Of a stretch of DNA of 64,000 bases, positions 10,538-20,083 are shown piece after piece. The stretch lies in the NCBI RefSeq assembly GCF_003285265.1, contig NZ_CP030239.1, forward strand, positions 2,938,501-3,002,500, written 5' to 3'. The stretch is from Paracoccus mutanolyticus. Its GTDB lineage: Bacteria > Pseudomonadota > Alphaproteobacteria > Rhodobacterales > Rhodobacteraceae. The notes under the pieces are model-generated. The model worked only from the letters and a program-made list of their open reading frames with translations. It was not told the origin of the DNA and did no database searches. The position numbers and the translations under genes were made by a program. The stretch's first letter is position 1. Each line of letters starts with the position of its first letter.

Positions 10538-11122
10538 CTAATCGCGCAGCAGGGCGGTCAGGCCTTCGCTGGCCAGGACCGCGCGTGCGAGATCCAGCAT
10601 CGGGGGCAGCGGGTAGGTGTCCGAACTGCCGCGCGCCCGGCGGACATGGGACACCGCGCTGTCCAGCGTCGGGAACGTCGCGCGGGCGCGCAGATGCAGA
10701 TAGATCGCCAGCACGATCACCGACCGGGACCGCCCGCCCCGGCAATTCACCAGCACATGCCCGGCGCGATGGGCGGGATAGTGCGGCTTGCCTGGGCTCG
10801 GCTGCGTGACCAACCCTTCCAGCGCCAGCACGGCGGCGGCAAGGTGGGCCGGCGTGTTGCCCGCTCCGTCGATCAGTCCCACCTTGGCACGGCGCATATG
10901 GGTGCCGTCGGGCAGTTGCAGGGGTGCGACGTCGATGTTCAGCGACACGTTCAGCGATGACGTGATGCCCGCCGCCAGCAGCGCCGCGCCATCGCTGGCG
11001 CCGGTCTGGTTGCCGACGTAAAGGCGGCAGACCCGGCCTTGCGGCAGGGCCAGGTCATGGACCGGGACAAGGATCGGGGTATCGTTCTCGGCCCGTTCGC
11101 GGGCGGTTTCCGTGACCAGCAT
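10538..11122 (-). CDS. Dual-specificity phosphatase-like protein (DSP/PTP fold)
   Basis: The 194-residue protein carries the cysteine phosphatase signature CX5R in VNCRGGRSRS (Cys127, Arg133), with a plausible general-acid Asp in VGLIDGAGN (Asp85). The usual His before the catalytic Cys is Asn. It is the last gene of a five-gene minus-strand operon, starting 17 bp after the MBL-fold gene; upstream in-frame codons were rejected because similarity starts at MLVTE. Its presence with an ABC importer and an MBL hydrolase suggests processing of a phosphorylated ligand or a regulatory role. The substrate is inference only. Confidence 0.75.
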   Translation of the reverse strand: MLVTETARERAENDTPILVPVHDLALPQGRVCRLYVGNQTGASDGAALLAAGITSSLNVSLNIDVAPLQLPDGTHMRRAKVGLIDGAGNTPAHLAAAVLALEGLVTQPSPGKPHYPAHRAGHVLVNCRGGRSRSVIVLAIYLHLRARATFPTLDSAVSHVRRARGSSDTYPLPPMLDLARAVLASEGLTALLRD

Positions 11123-11139
11123 GGGTTTGGCTTTCTTCC

Positions 11140-12171
11140 TTAGGGGCAGGTGCGGCCCGGTCGCCAGACCGGGGCCAGGGCGCGCGCGAGGTCCGGGGCG
11201 TCGCCCGACGCGCCGAAGGCGGGGACCAGATGGCGGGCGCCGGTGACATGGGCCAGCCAAAGCTGGTCGCGTGCGCGGGGATGCACGTTCCAGGGCCGAC
11301 GGCTGGCGCGCCCCTGGGCGATCAGCCCGGCCGCCGGGCTGCCCGGCGCGACATGGCCGGTAAAGACGAAGCGCCAGCCTCGCGGATCGGCGATCAGGCA
11401 GGACACCAGGTCGCCGGCGCGCTCGGTATCGGCGGCGATGACCACGTCGCCGTCGCGCGCCTCGGATGCGGTGGCGACGCAGCGCAGGTCGGGCAGGGCC
11501 TCCTGCAGCTCGGCCCGGACCTGCGGGCAGACCACGGGCGACAGGCCAAGGGCGGCCAGCCGCCGCGCCATGTCCGCGCCGCGCCCCAGGATCGGCACCG
11601 GCAGCACCGTTCCGGGCGCGATGCTGTCCGCCAGCGCCGGCACCTGCTGTGCCAGCGCCTGATCGCGGTCACCATAGGACAGATCGGTAATCACCAGATC
11701 GGCCCGAGGCGGCGGATCGAAGGGCAGAAGCCCGGATTCGCGGCTCCAGTCGCCCATGTAAAGCGCGCCGCCCTGCTGTGGCAGATGCAGCCAGATGCCG
11801 CCCAGGGCGTGCCCGCTGCGGCCGACCGAAACGGGCAGGTCCAACAGGTGCGCAGGCCCCTGCAAGGGCAGGTCGTGGCACGCCTCGGGCGGCAGGTGCA
11901 GGCCCAGCAGCGGCAGGGCATCGAAGGTGATGCGGGTGGCAAAGACCGGCGGGCGGCCCAGCCGCGGCCAAAGGTCGATGGCGCCCACATGGTCGATATG
12001 GGCATGGGACAGGAAGATCGCATCGACCCGCCCGATGCCGTCCAGGTCCGGGCGCTGGCCGGGTGTCGGCCCCTCGCCCAGGTCCAGCAGGATGCGCCGC
12101 CCGGCGATTTCCAGCAGAAAGGCCGCCGGGGTTTTGCCGCCGAGCCCGCTGAAGACGGTCAGAACTGCCAT
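11140..12171 (-). CDS. MBL-fold metallo-hydrolase (RNase J/CPSF-like exonuclease family)
   Basis: The 343-residue protein has the metallo-beta-lactamase signature LSHAHIDHVGAI (His56, His58, Asp60, His61) and later metal ligands in GRSGHALGG and YMGDWSRE. The C-terminal half (ILGRGADMARRLAALG; FVFTGHVAPGS) resembles the beta-CASP insertion of nucleic-acid-processing MBL enzymes, though PhnP-like phosphodiesterases share the core. Its start overlaps the end of the permease gene by 13 bp, indicating translational coupling. Partners are an ABC importer and a DSP phosphatase. The substrate is not determinable from sequence. Confidence 0.8.
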   Translation of the reverse strand: MAVLTVFSGLGGKTPAAFLLEIAGRRILLDLGEGPTPGQRPDLDGIGRVDAIFLSHAHIDHVGAIDLWPRLGRPPVFATRITFDALPLLGLHLPPEACHDLPLQGPAHLLDLPVSVGRSGHALGGIWLHLPQQGGALYMGDWSRESGLLPFDPPPRADLVITDLSYGDRDQALAQQVPALADSIAPGTVLPVPILGRGADMARRLAALGLSPVVCPQVRAELQEALPDLRCVATASEARDGDVVIAADTERAGDLVSCLIADPRGWRFVFTGHVAPGSPAAGLIAQGRASRRPWNVHPRARDQLWLAHVTGARHLVPAFGASGDAPDLARALAPVWRPGRTCP

Positions 12172-13880
12172 GGCAACACCCCCTTGGGCAGGAACCGCGA
12201 CAGGGCCGTCGACAGCAGCATCAGCGCCAGCACGCCCAGGATCATCAGGCAGCCCACGGCGGCGGCAAGGGTCGAGGCTCCGCCTTCCTCAAGGAAGATG
12301 ATCATGGGCCCGATGGTGCGCGTGCCCGAGGAGATCAGCAGGATCGAGGTCTGGATCTCGTTGATCGCGGTCATGAAGACGATCACGGCGGCGGCGATGG
12401 CGGTGGGCGCGATCAGCGGCCAGATCACGTCGCGCATCCGGCGCAGGAAGCCCGCGCCGGCGACCCGGGCGGCCTCCTCCAGCGCGCGGTCGATCTGGGC
12501 ATAGCCCGACAGCACCGGGCGCAGCGCCAGCGCAAAGAAGCCCGCGACATAGGCCGCCAGGATGATCCAGGGCGTGCCATAGATCGAAACCCCGATCCCC
12601 GGCAACGGCCGCAGGAACAGCAGGATCATCGCGACGCCCAGGGTGATGCCGGGCAGGGTATAGGCGGCCTCGGACCCGAAATGCAGCAGCCGCACCAAGG
12701 GCCCGCGCCGCCACGTCAGGAAATAGCCAAGGAAAACCGAGGCCAGCATCAGAAAGCCCACGGTGACCAGCGTCAACCAGAGCGAGGTGACAAAGGCATC
12801 GCGCAGCGACACCTGCTGGAACAGCGCCGAGACGTAGTTCTTCAGCGTCATCGTCTCCGCCGTCAACGGCAGGCCGTATGCGGGGACCAGCGACGCTGCA
12901 CCAGCGCCCGACAGGGGCAGCAGGAGCGAGACGACGAGATAGGTCCAGAGCAGCGCCGCGATCACGGCGCCGCTTCGTCCCAGCGGCAGCATCAGGGGCC
13001 GGCTGCCCAGATCGACGCGGGTATCGCTGCGATCGCGCGCGGCCAGCAGCACGCCCGCCACGGTCAGCGCGGTCAACACCAGGGACAACGCCGCCATGTT
13101 CGGCAGGGCGCCTGGCCCCAGCCCGTTGATCTGCTGATAGATCTGGGTGATCAGCGTCGGCACCCGCGCGGGAATGCCCAGCATGGCCTGAATGCCGAAA
13201 TTCCCGATGGCCGAGACGAAGGCAAGGCTGGCCGCCGCCACCATGCCGCCGCGCGCCAGGGGCAGGATCACGGTCAGCAGCACCCGGCCCGGCCTGGCGC
13301 CGGCTGCCCGCGCCGCCTCGGCCAGGTCCAGCGGAATGCGGCGCAGGCTGGCCTGCATCGCCAGATAGACCAGCGGGGCATTGTAGATCCCCAGCAGCAG
13401 GATGATCCCGGCCTTGGAATACAGGGGATGCCGCGTGCCTGCCTCCATCGACAGGCCAAGAAGGCCCAGCACCGGGCTGGAGGGCGAGAAGGCCTGGATC
13501 CAGGCCATGGCCGTCACCTGCGGCGGGATCATCAGCGGCAGCACGAAGGCAAAGACCAGCGCCGATTTGCCGCGCAGATCGGTCTGCACCATGATGACCG
13601 CGAAGATCGTCCCGACCAGAACGGAAACGAGGGTCGAGGCCAGCGAGATCTGGACGGTGTTCCAGATCGCGGCCCCGGTCTGCGGGCGCGAGAACAGCTT
13701 TGCCAGCCGCTCGACCGCCAGCCCGCCGTCATCGAACAGCGCCGCCTGCGCCAGCCGCAGCATCGGCGCGACGGACACTGACAGAATCAGCACGGCCAGC
13801 AGGGCCAGCACGATGCTTTCCGAGGAAAGCCGGAAAAGGGGCGCGCGCGGCGCCCCCTTGCTTTGCGGAATGACGGTCAT
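12159..13880 (-). CDS. ABC transporter permease, fused double-domain (FbpB/AfuB type)
   Basis: The 573-residue inner-membrane protein has about twelve transmembrane segments and two copies of the BPD permease EAA loop: EAARAAGARPGRVLL in the first half and EEAARVAGAGFLRRM in the second. This double-domain form is typical of importers of iron(III), 2-aminoethylphosphonate or thiamine-like ligands. It follows the binding-protein gene by 6 bp and overlaps the MBL gene. It forms the channel of the importer with the proteins encoded at 13887-14855 and 14846-15983. Confidence 0.9.
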   Translation of the reverse strand: MTVIPQSKGAPRAPLFRLSSESIVLALLAVLILSVSVAPMLRLAQAALFDDGGLAVERLAKLFSRPQTGAAIWNTVQISLASTLVSVLVGTIFAVIMVQTDLRGKSALVFAFVLPLMIPPQVTAMAWIQAFSPSSPVLGLLGLSMEAGTRHPLYSKAGIILLLGIYNAPLVYLAMQASLRRIPLDLAEAARAAGARPGRVLLTVILPLARGGMVAAASLAFVSAIGNFGIQAMLGIPARVPTLITQIYQQINGLGPGALPNMAALSLVLTALTVAGVLLAARDRSDTRVDLGSRPLMLPLGRSGAVIAALLWTYLVVSLLLPLSGAGAASLVPAYGLPLTAETMTLKNYVSALFQQVSLRDAFVTSLWLTLVTVGFLMLASVFLGYFLTWRRGPLVRLLHFGSEAAYTLPGITLGVAMILLFLRPLPGIGVSIYGTPWIILAAYVAGFFALALRPVLSGYAQIDRALEEAARVAGAGFLRRMRDVIWPLIAPTAIAAAVIVFMTAINEIQTSILLISSGTRTIGPMIIFLEEGGASTLAAAVGCLMILGVLALMLLSTALSRFLPKGVLPWQF

Positions 13881-13886
13881 TCCCGG

Positions 13887-14855
13887 TCAGCCGCCGAAGA
13901 TTTCGGTGAACCTGGCGCGGGCCTCGGCATCCTCGGCCACCGCGCGGTCGGCATCCAGCGGCATCAGCTTGATCTCGGACAGCGCGGGCATGCCCTCGGG
14001 CGAGGCGACCTTGGGGTTGACCGGGATATAGCCCTGTTCGGCAGCCAGCTTCTGGCCATCCTCGGACAGAACGAAGCTGACGAACGTCTTTGCCGCCTCG
14101 ACCTGATCGGTGTTGGCGAGGATCGCCACCGGCTCGGTGAAGAAGGTGGCGCCTTCGGTCGGATAGACGAATTCCACCGGCGAGCCCGCCTTCCTGGCAC
14201 GCTGGACGTCCGCGTCGATGTTGACCCCGTATTTCACCTGGCCCCCGGCCACGGCCTTGAGCACCGGGCCGTTGCCGCCCTCGGGGACCACGCCAAGCGC
14301 GTTCAGGCGTTCGTAATAGGCCCAACCCTGCGTCGGATCCTGCAGCAGCGAATGCATGTGGACCAAGGCCGCGCCGGAATAAAGCGGGCTCGGGGCGACG
14401 ATCTGGCCGGCGTTGGCGTCCTGGAAGAGATCGGCCCAGCCGGTGACGGGTTCGGCGATCTGGGTGTTGTAGACGATGCCGGTGGACGAGATCTTGGTGC
14501 CGAAGAAGGTCTTGTCGGCGTCATACATCAGCGGGTCGATGCCCTCCAGCGGCGCCTCGGGCCAGGCCAGCAGCAGGTCCTGGCTTTTCAGCGTGCCCAG
14601 GTTGATGCTGTCGGCGACCAGCAGCACATCGGCCTTGATGCCGCCGGCCTGCTGTTCGGCGGACAGGATGTTCATCAACTGCGAGGTGCCGTTGCGCATC
14701 CATTCCACGGTGATGTCGGGGTGCTTGGCCATGAAGGCATCGACGGTCTGCTGCGCGATTTCCGGCGATTGCGAGGTATAGAGCGTCAGCGTGGTCTGCG
14801 CCGAGGCCGCGGTCGCGGACAGCATCAGGGCAAGGGTGGTGGCAGTCAGGCGCAT
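13887..14855 (-). CDS. ABC transporter periplasmic substrate-binding protein (iron/phosphonate type)
   Basis: The 322-residue protein has a clear signal peptide (MRLTATTLALMLSATAASA, cleavage before QTTL) and then TLTLYTSQSPEIAQQ, a typical start of class II periplasmic binding proteins of the AfuA/FutA/PhnS group. The middle reads FGTKISSTGIVYNT and YSGAALVHMHSLL. The start overlaps the end of the ATPase gene by 10 bp. The two adjacent Tyr residues that bind iron(III) in AfuA/FbpA are not evident, so a non-iron ligand such as a phosphonate is possible. The ligand is unproven. Confidence 0.88.
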   Translation of the reverse strand: MRLTATTLALMLSATAASAQTTLTLYTSQSPEIAQQTVDAFMAKHPDITVEWMRNGTSQLMNILSAEQQAGGIKADVLLVADSINLGTLKSQDLLLAWPEAPLEGIDPLMYDADKTFFGTKISSTGIVYNTQIAEPVTGWADLFQDANAGQIVAPSPLYSGAALVHMHSLLQDPTQGWAYYERLNALGVVPEGGNGPVLKAVAGGQVKYGVNIDADVQRARKAGSPVEFVYPTEGATFFTEPVAILANTDQVEAAKTFVSFVLSEDGQKLAAEQGYIPVNPKVASPEGMPALSEIKLMPLDADRAVAEDAEARARFTEIFGG

Positions 14856-15983
14856 TGGAATTGCTCCGTAAGATGCGAGGAGGAGGTCGGTGCCGTGCCG
14901 GGACCCGGGACGCCGGCAGGCGGGATGGCCCAGAGGTCGCGGAAGGCCAGGTCAAGGCGCGCGCCCGGTTCGGGCGCCGCCGCCGTGTCGGGCAGCACCA
15001 TGGGCAGCCGAAGGGACGGATCCGTCTCGGGGCGCAGTTCATAGGACCAGCTGCCGCCGCGATAGCTGCGCGCGATGACGCGGGCAGGGATGCCGGCCTC
15101 GCCCGGATGAGCGGGCTGGATATCGGCGGGATGGGTCGAGGCCATGGCGAAGGGTCGGGCGGTTTCCCCGCCATGGCAGCGCAGCCGGACGCGCGATCCC
15201 AGCAGGTCCGCCATGGCAAGGCCGCCCGCCATGGGGCGCAGGTTCTCGACCGCCAGCACCAGGCCGTTCCCGATGAAGGCGGCCACCGTGGCGTCGGCGG
15301 GTTCGCGATACAGCTGCCGGGGGCTGGCGCATTGCAGCAGGCGGCCCTTGTCCATCACCGCGATGCGGTCGGCCAGCGCCATCGCCTCGGATTGGTCATG
15401 GGTGATATAGACCAGCGTCGCCCCGCTTTCGCGGTGGAAGCGGCGGAACTCCTCTTCCATCGTGGCGCGCAGATGCACATCCAGGTTGGCCAGCGGCTCG
15501 TCCAGCAGCACCAGGTTCGAGCCGGCGGCCAGGCAGCGCGCCAGCGCGACCCGCTGGCGTTGCCCGCCCGACAGATCCGCCGGGCGGCGGCCGGAAAAGG
15601 GGGTCAGGTTGACGGTGTCCAGCGCGCGGGCCACCCGCGCCGCGCGTTCCGCCCGGGGCAGGCGCGCGACCTTCAGCGCATAGCCGACGTTGTCGAACAC
15701 GGTGCGGTTCGGCCACAGCGCATAGGACTGGAACACAATGCCGATGCCGCGCTTCCGGGGGCACCATGACGTTTCCGCCCGCCACCGGCCGGTCGCCCAG
15801 GGCGATCGTGCCCTGATCGGGGCGGTCGAAGCCCGCGACAAGCCGCAGCAGGGTGGTCTTGCCGCAGCCCGAGGGGCCCAGCACGGCCGACGAATTCACC
15901 CGCCGCGATGTCAAGGTCGATGCCCGACGAACCCTGGTCTCGCCATAGCTCTTGCCGATGTTCGACAGCCGCAAACCCGTCAT
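14846..15983 (-). pseudogene. ABC transporter ATP-binding protein, frameshifted
   Basis: The first gene of the importer operon. [16 protein letters not shown] starts at 15983. Walker A is GPSGCGKTT, the Q-loop lies in [11 protein letters not shown], the signature is [13 protein letters not shown], Walker B is [12 protein letters not shown] and the H-loop is [10 protein letters not shown]; a C-terminal TOBE-like region follows. Two compensating indels around 15930 and 15895 garble the segment before Walker A, and a third near 15765 shifts the frame before the Q-loop. All catalytic motifs are preserved, so sequence error is likely. It energises the permease encoded at 12159-13880. Confidence 0.85.
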
Positions 15984-16241
15984 GCCGCGCTGTCCCTTTC
16001 CTGTCATTCCGGCGCGACTGATGCAGCGGCCGCATGACAGGCGCGTAGCCATTCTGTAAAACCTTGATGAAGCTTGCGGCTTGGGTCGCGGGGGGATCGC
16101 GCGGGCGCCGGCGTCAGGATGTTCGGCTGATGTGCCGCGATGCGCCAGCCGGTGCGCCTGCGCCCGCCACCGTTTTGGCATCGGGCCTGAGCGTTGGCTG
16201 GGCTGCGGGGACTCCGAGGCCCCTCTCGCACGGGGCAGGTC
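15984..16241. other. Intergenic region holding the promoter of the importer operon
   Basis: About 260 bp between the operon start and the stop of the LysR gene. No convincing gene, tRNA or strong terminator is seen. The promoter of the minus-strand importer operon is expected here, but no clear -35/-10 pair was recognised. Confidence 0.5.
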
Positions 16242-17168
16242 TCAATCGAGCGGATCGGGCGCGGGAAAGGCTCTGCTCTCTCTCGGGAAAACCTTCGCGC
16301 AAAGGAAATCCACCAGCGCCCGAACCTTCGGCGACGGATGCCTGCTTGCCGGCCAGAGGACGTGGAACACCCCTGTGCTTTCCAGATGATCGGTCAGCAC
16401 CGGAACCAGCCGGCCATCGGCCAGTTGCGGGTGGATGGCGAAATCGGGAAGGAAGGCAATTCCGAGACCCTGCAGCGCAAAGCACATCCGCGTCTCGATA
16501 TTGTTGCAGATCATCGACGTCGGCAGGTGCAGTTCCGGCTCACCGTCATGACGCCTGATATCCCATGTCTCAAGCTTGCCGCTGTTCGGGAAGCGATAGT
16601 GGAGGCAGCTGTGGCCGGTCAGATCCGCCGGCGTCTGCGGCACACCGCGTCGCGCCAGATAGTCCGGCGAGGCGACCAGATAGCGCCGGAACCGGCCCAG
16701 GCGGCGCGCCGACAACCGGGAATCGGCGGGCTCGCCGGTGCGGATCACGGCATCGAACCCTTCCTCGATCACGTCGACCATCCGATCGGTGAAATCCAGA
16801 TCCAGCTCGACCTCGGGATAGGCCTGCATGAAGTCGCCCAGCACCGGCAAGACAAGCGAGCTGACCAGCGGCAGGCTGACGCGCAGCCGCCCACGCGGCG
16901 CGGCGCTGGCCTGTGACAGTTCAAGTTCGGCCGCCTCGAGTTCGGCAAGGATGCGGCGGCAGCGTTCGAGAAACAGCGCGCCCTCTGCAGTCAGGGCAAC
17001 GCTGCGGGTGCTGCGGTGGAACAGCCGCACGCCAAGGCGCTGCTCCAGTCGCGCCACGCTTTTGCCGATGGCAGAGGCAGAGATCCCAAGCATCCGTCCG
17101 GCGGCCACGAAACTGCGGGTTTCGGCAACCTGAACAAAGACCGTAACGCCGCTCAGCCCATCCATCAT
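16242..17168 (-). CDS. LysR-family transcriptional regulator
   Basis: The 308-residue protein has an N-terminal winged helix-turn-helix (VFVQVAETRSFVAAGRMLGI through KSVARLEQRLGVRLFHR, residues about 8-45) with the typical RSTRSVALTAEG, and a periplasmic-binding-protein-like effector domain. Starts at 17168 or 17165 are equally plausible. It is divergent from the serine hydrolase/MFS pair at 17280-19626, the usual layout for a LysR regulator controlling its neighbour. Two perfect inverted repeats lie in the 111-bp gap. Confidence 0.9.
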   Translation of the reverse strand: MMDGLSGVTVFVQVAETRSFVAAGRMLGISASAIGKSVARLEQRLGVRLFHRSTRSVALTAEGALFLERCRRILAELEAAELELSQASAAPRGRLRVSLPLVSSLVLPVLGDFMQAYPEVELDLDFTDRMVDVIEEGFDAVIRTGEPADSRLSARRLGRFRRYLVASPDYLARRGVPQTPADLTGHSCLHYRFPNSGKLETWDIRRHDGEPELHLPTSMICNNIETRMCFALQGLGIAFLPDFAIHPQLADGRLVPVLTDHLESTGVFHVLWPASRHPSPKVRALVDFLCAKVFPRESRAFPAPDPLD

Positions 17169-17178
17169 CGCCTCATAT

Positions 17179-17229
17179 TGCGGACAGTTCAGTCCGCATA
17201 ACACGGAAACGCGCCCGTCTTTTTCCGTG
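17179..17229. promoter_or_regulatory. Two inverted repeats in the divergent LysR/hydrolase promoter
   Basis: A 7-bp perfect inverted repeat with a 6-bp spacer (TGCGGAC-N6-GTCCGCA) lies at 17179-17198. A second, CACGGAAA-N12-TTTCCGTG, lies at 17202-17229. The spacing of the second fits a dimer or tetramer contact site of a LysR protein. Both lie between the two start codons. Confidence 0.5.
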
Positions 17230-17279
17230 ATAGCGCGAATTCTATCGTCCTGGCATCAGAAATCTCCGGAGAGCCTGCA

Positions 17280-18466
17280 ATGACGATATCGCTAAATTCC
17301 TCTCGCGCGGGCACCCCGCCCGCGGCTTGTGACGCAAGCATCGGGCGCATCGTTCAGGATGCCATCGACGCAGAGCGTCTGGTCGGCGCGGTGGTGCTGG
17401 TCGCGCGTGATGGACGGATCGTCCATCAGCAGGCCGCAGGCTGCGCGGACCGCGAAACCGGTCGCCCGATGACCATGGAGACGATTTTCAGGCTGGCATC
17501 GGTCAGCAAGCCCATCGTCTCGACCGCGGCGCTTGTGCTGGTGGCGCGGGGACGGCTGGATCTTGACGGCGATATCGCGCAGTGGCTGCCGGCGTTGCAG
17601 TTCCGCCTTGGCGACGGCCAGCCCGCGCGGATCACGCCGCGCCAACTTCTCAGCCATACGGCGGGGCTGGGTTATCGCTTCCTTGAAGCCGACACCACCG
17701 GTCCTTTGGCGCGGGCCGGGGTTTCGGACGGCATGGACGCATCGGGCATCAGCCTGGACGAGAACCTGAATCGTCTGGCCCGTGTGCCGCTGCTTTACAC
17801 GCCGGGCACGGCATGGGGCTATTCGCTTGCCATGGACGTCCTGGGCGGGCTGATCGCGCGGATCGAGGGCGTGCCGCTGGACGTGGCGGTGGCGCGGCTG
17901 GTGACAGGCCCGCTGGGGATGGCCGACACCGGCTTTGCCGCCCGGCCCCGGGCCGCGTCGCGACCCCTTGTCGCGACACCCCCCGCCCGCACCCTCTGGC
18001 CGAGGGCGAGGTGGTCTCGCCTTTCGAGGGCGCGGTCGGCATCCCCTTCAGCCCTGCGCGGATCTTCGATGCGGGGGCCTTCCCCTCGGGCGGCGCGGGC
18101 ATGGCCGGAACCGCAGGCGATCTGCTGCGCCTGCTCGAGACCCTGCGCAAGGGGGGCGCCCCGATTCTGCCTGCCGAAATGATTGCCGAGATGGGGCGGG
18201 ACCAGACCCACGGGCTGGATCTGCCCACCGCGCCGGGTTTTGGTTTCGGGCTGGGCTTTTCGGTCCTGCGCGCGCCGGATATGGCCGCGTCGCCAGAATC
18301 GCCGGGCACCTGGCGCTGGGGCGGCGCCTATGGGCATTCTTGGTTCGTGGACCGGGCGCGCCGCCTCAGCGTCGTCGCCCTCACCAACACGCTTTACGAA
18401 GGCATGTCGGGTCGTTTCGTCACCGATCTTCGCGATGCCGTCTATGCGGCCGAGGATCTGCGGTGA
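17280..18466 (+). pseudogene. Serine hydrolase of the beta-lactamase/esterase EstB type, one frameshift
   Basis: The ATG at 17280 follows GGAGAG. The class C/EstB nucleophile motif SVSK (Ser74, Lys77) is present in FRLASVSKPIVSTAA. The second motif region is TAWGYSLAMDVLGG (Tyr181), and GAYGHSWFVD near the end corresponds to the third (KTG/HxG) motif. A single-base shift near 17945 after TGFAARP moves the frame, and the rest continues to the TGA at 18466. No signal peptide is seen, so a cytoplasmic esterase is more likely than a beta-lactamase. Its stop overlaps the start of the MFS gene (TGATG), so the two are translationally coupled. Confidence 0.8.
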
Positions 18467-19626
18467 TGGCGCCCCGAATGCCGCTTTCCGCGCTGCTGGC
18501 GCTTGCCGCCGCAGCCTTCATCACCATCCTGACCGAAGCCCTGCCAGCCGGGCTTCTGCCGCAGATGGCACGGGGCCTTGGCGTCTCCGAGGCCTGGATC
18601 GGCCAGACCGTGACGATCTACGCGCTTGGTTCGCTGATGGCCGCGATGCCGCTGACCGCGGCGACGCAGGGCCTGCGCCGCCGCCCCCTGCTGCTGGCAG
18701 CCCTTGCGGGGTTCGCGCTGTCGAATACCGTCACTGCATTATCGGGCAGCTATGTCCTGACCATGGCGGCGCGCTTTCTGGCAGGGGTGTCGGCTGGTCT
18801 GCTCTGGGCACTTCTGGCGGGCTATGCCGCGCGGCTGGTGCCGGACCATCAGCGTGGCCGGGCGATCGCTATCGCAATGGCGGGAACACCGCTGGCGCTG
18901 TCTCTGGGCGTGCCGGCCGGCACCTTCCTTGGCGCGGTGGTCGGCTGGAGGCTGTGCTTTGGCCTGATGAGCCTGCTTGCCCTGGGCGTCATGCTGTGGG
19001 TGCGCCTTGATCTGCCGGATTTCGCCGGACAAAGCGCGGGGCGAAGGATGCCGCTTGGGCGTGTCTTTACCCTGCCCGGAGTGCGCCCTGTGCTGGTCGT
19101 GGTACTTGGCTTCGTGCTGGCGCATAACATCCTCTACACCTATGTCGCGCCGCTGCTGGCTGCGGCAGGCATGGATCAGCGGACGGATCTGATGCTTCTG
19201 GTCTTCGGCCTCGCCTCGCTGCTGGGGATCTGGATCGTCGGCGCGCTGATCGACCGGCATCTGCAGGCGCTGACTTTGGCCAGCATCCTGCTGTTCGGCC
19301 TGTCGGCGCTGATGATCGGCGTTGGCCAGGGCAGCACCCTGCTGATCGTCATCGCCGTGGCGGTCTGGGGCCTGGCCTTTGGCGGTGCGGCGACCCTGTT
19401 CCAGACGGCGCTGGCCAGGACGGCGGGTGAGGCCGTGGATGTGGCCCAGTCGATGCTGGTCACCGCCTGGAACGCGGCGATTGCCGGGGGCGGCATCGTC
19501 GGCGGCCTGATCCTGGGCTGGCTGGGCGTCACCGCCTTTGCGCCCGCGGTTCTGCTGCTGCTGGGCGCGACGCTGGTGGCGGTACTGACGACGAGGGACC
19601 ATACCACGCCCCGGCCGTCTCACTGA
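18466..19626 (+). CDS. MFS drug/sugar efflux transporter (arabinose-efflux AraJ-like)
   Basis: The 386-residue inner-membrane protein has twelve predicted transmembrane segments. It opens with FITILTEALPAGLLPQMARG, typical of the DHA1 group (E/F-xx-GLLP motif), and has AARFLAGVSAGLLWALLAGY in helix 4-5 (motif B/C region). The start codon overlaps the hydrolase stop. Association with a serine hydrolase and a divergent LysR regulator suggests a small detoxification unit: hydrolyse and export. The substrate is unknown. Confidence 0.88.
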   Translation: MAPRMPLSALLALAAAAFITILTEALPAGLLPQMARGLGVSEAWIGQTVTIYALGSLMAAMPLTAATQGLRRRPLLLAALAGFALSNTVTALSGSYVLTMAARFLAGVSAGLLWALLAGYAARLVPDHQRGRAIAIAMAGTPLALSLGVPAGTFLGAVVGWRLCFGLMSLLALGVMLWVRLDLPDFAGQSAGRRMPLGRVFTLPGVRPVLVVVLGFVLAHNILYTYVAPLLAAAGMDQRTDLMLLVFGLASLLGIWIVGALIDRHLQALTLASILLFGLSALMIGVGQGSTLLIVIAVAVWGLAFGGAATLFQTALARTAGEAVDVAQSMLVTAWNAAIAGGGIVGGLILGWLGVTAFAPAVLLLLGATLVAVLTTRDHTTPRPSH

Positions 19627-19728
19627 TCGGAAGGCATATGCATCGCGGTGCCGCTGACGAGCATCGCGCCCGGGCGGACCCCGGTTTTCATGCAATGGGG
19701 CACATGCTCGGGTGATGACGGGGCGGGG

Positions 19729-20040
19729 TCATTCCTCCTCGTCTTCTCGGATATGGATGACCATGTCCGAGATCATGCCGCTGACATGCCGGTCGGCGAT
19801 CTCGTAGAAGACGTTCTTCGACTGCCGTTCCCCCCTGACCAGCCGTGCACCGCGCAGCAGGCGCAGGTGGTGGCTGACGAGCGACTGCGACAGCGCCAGT
19901 TCCTCGGACAGTTCTGTGACCGTCTTCGGTCCCGCCGAGCACGAGAGCAGGATCTTCAGCCTGCTGGAATCCCCCAGCAGGCGAAAGGTTTCGGACAGGA
20001 TGGTCAGTTCCTGGGCGGAAAGGGCATCGGCCTGGGTCAT
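19729..20040 (-). CDS. ArsR-family metal sensor (CzrA/SmtB-type)
   Basis: The 103-residue protein is a winged-helix ArsR repressor (recognition region SQSLVSHHLRLLRGARLV). It carries an exact alpha-5 zinc/cobalt site, D-x-H-x10-H-x2-E (Asp83, His85, His96, Glu99), and lacks the ELCVCDL alpha-3 cysteine motif, so it should sense Zn(II)/Co(II) rather than As or Cd. MTQADALS at 20040 is the start by similarity. It lies 43 bp after the CDF exporter gene and is presumably co-transcribed and autoregulated through the palindrome at 21157. Confidence 0.9.
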   Translation of the reverse strand: MTQADALSAQELTILSETFRLLGDSSRLKILLSCSAGPKTVTELSEELALSQSLVSHHLRLLRGARLVRGERQSKNVFYEIADRHVSGMISDMVIHIREDEEE

Positions 20041-20083
20041 GGAAACGATCCTTTGCTGCTGTCGGGTCGGGTCCGCGGGGCTG

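Noticed and set aside
11230..13781. Plus-strand open frames of 366-424 codons
   Set aside because: Antisense to the MBL and permease genes, Gln/Arg/His-rich with no recognisable domain.
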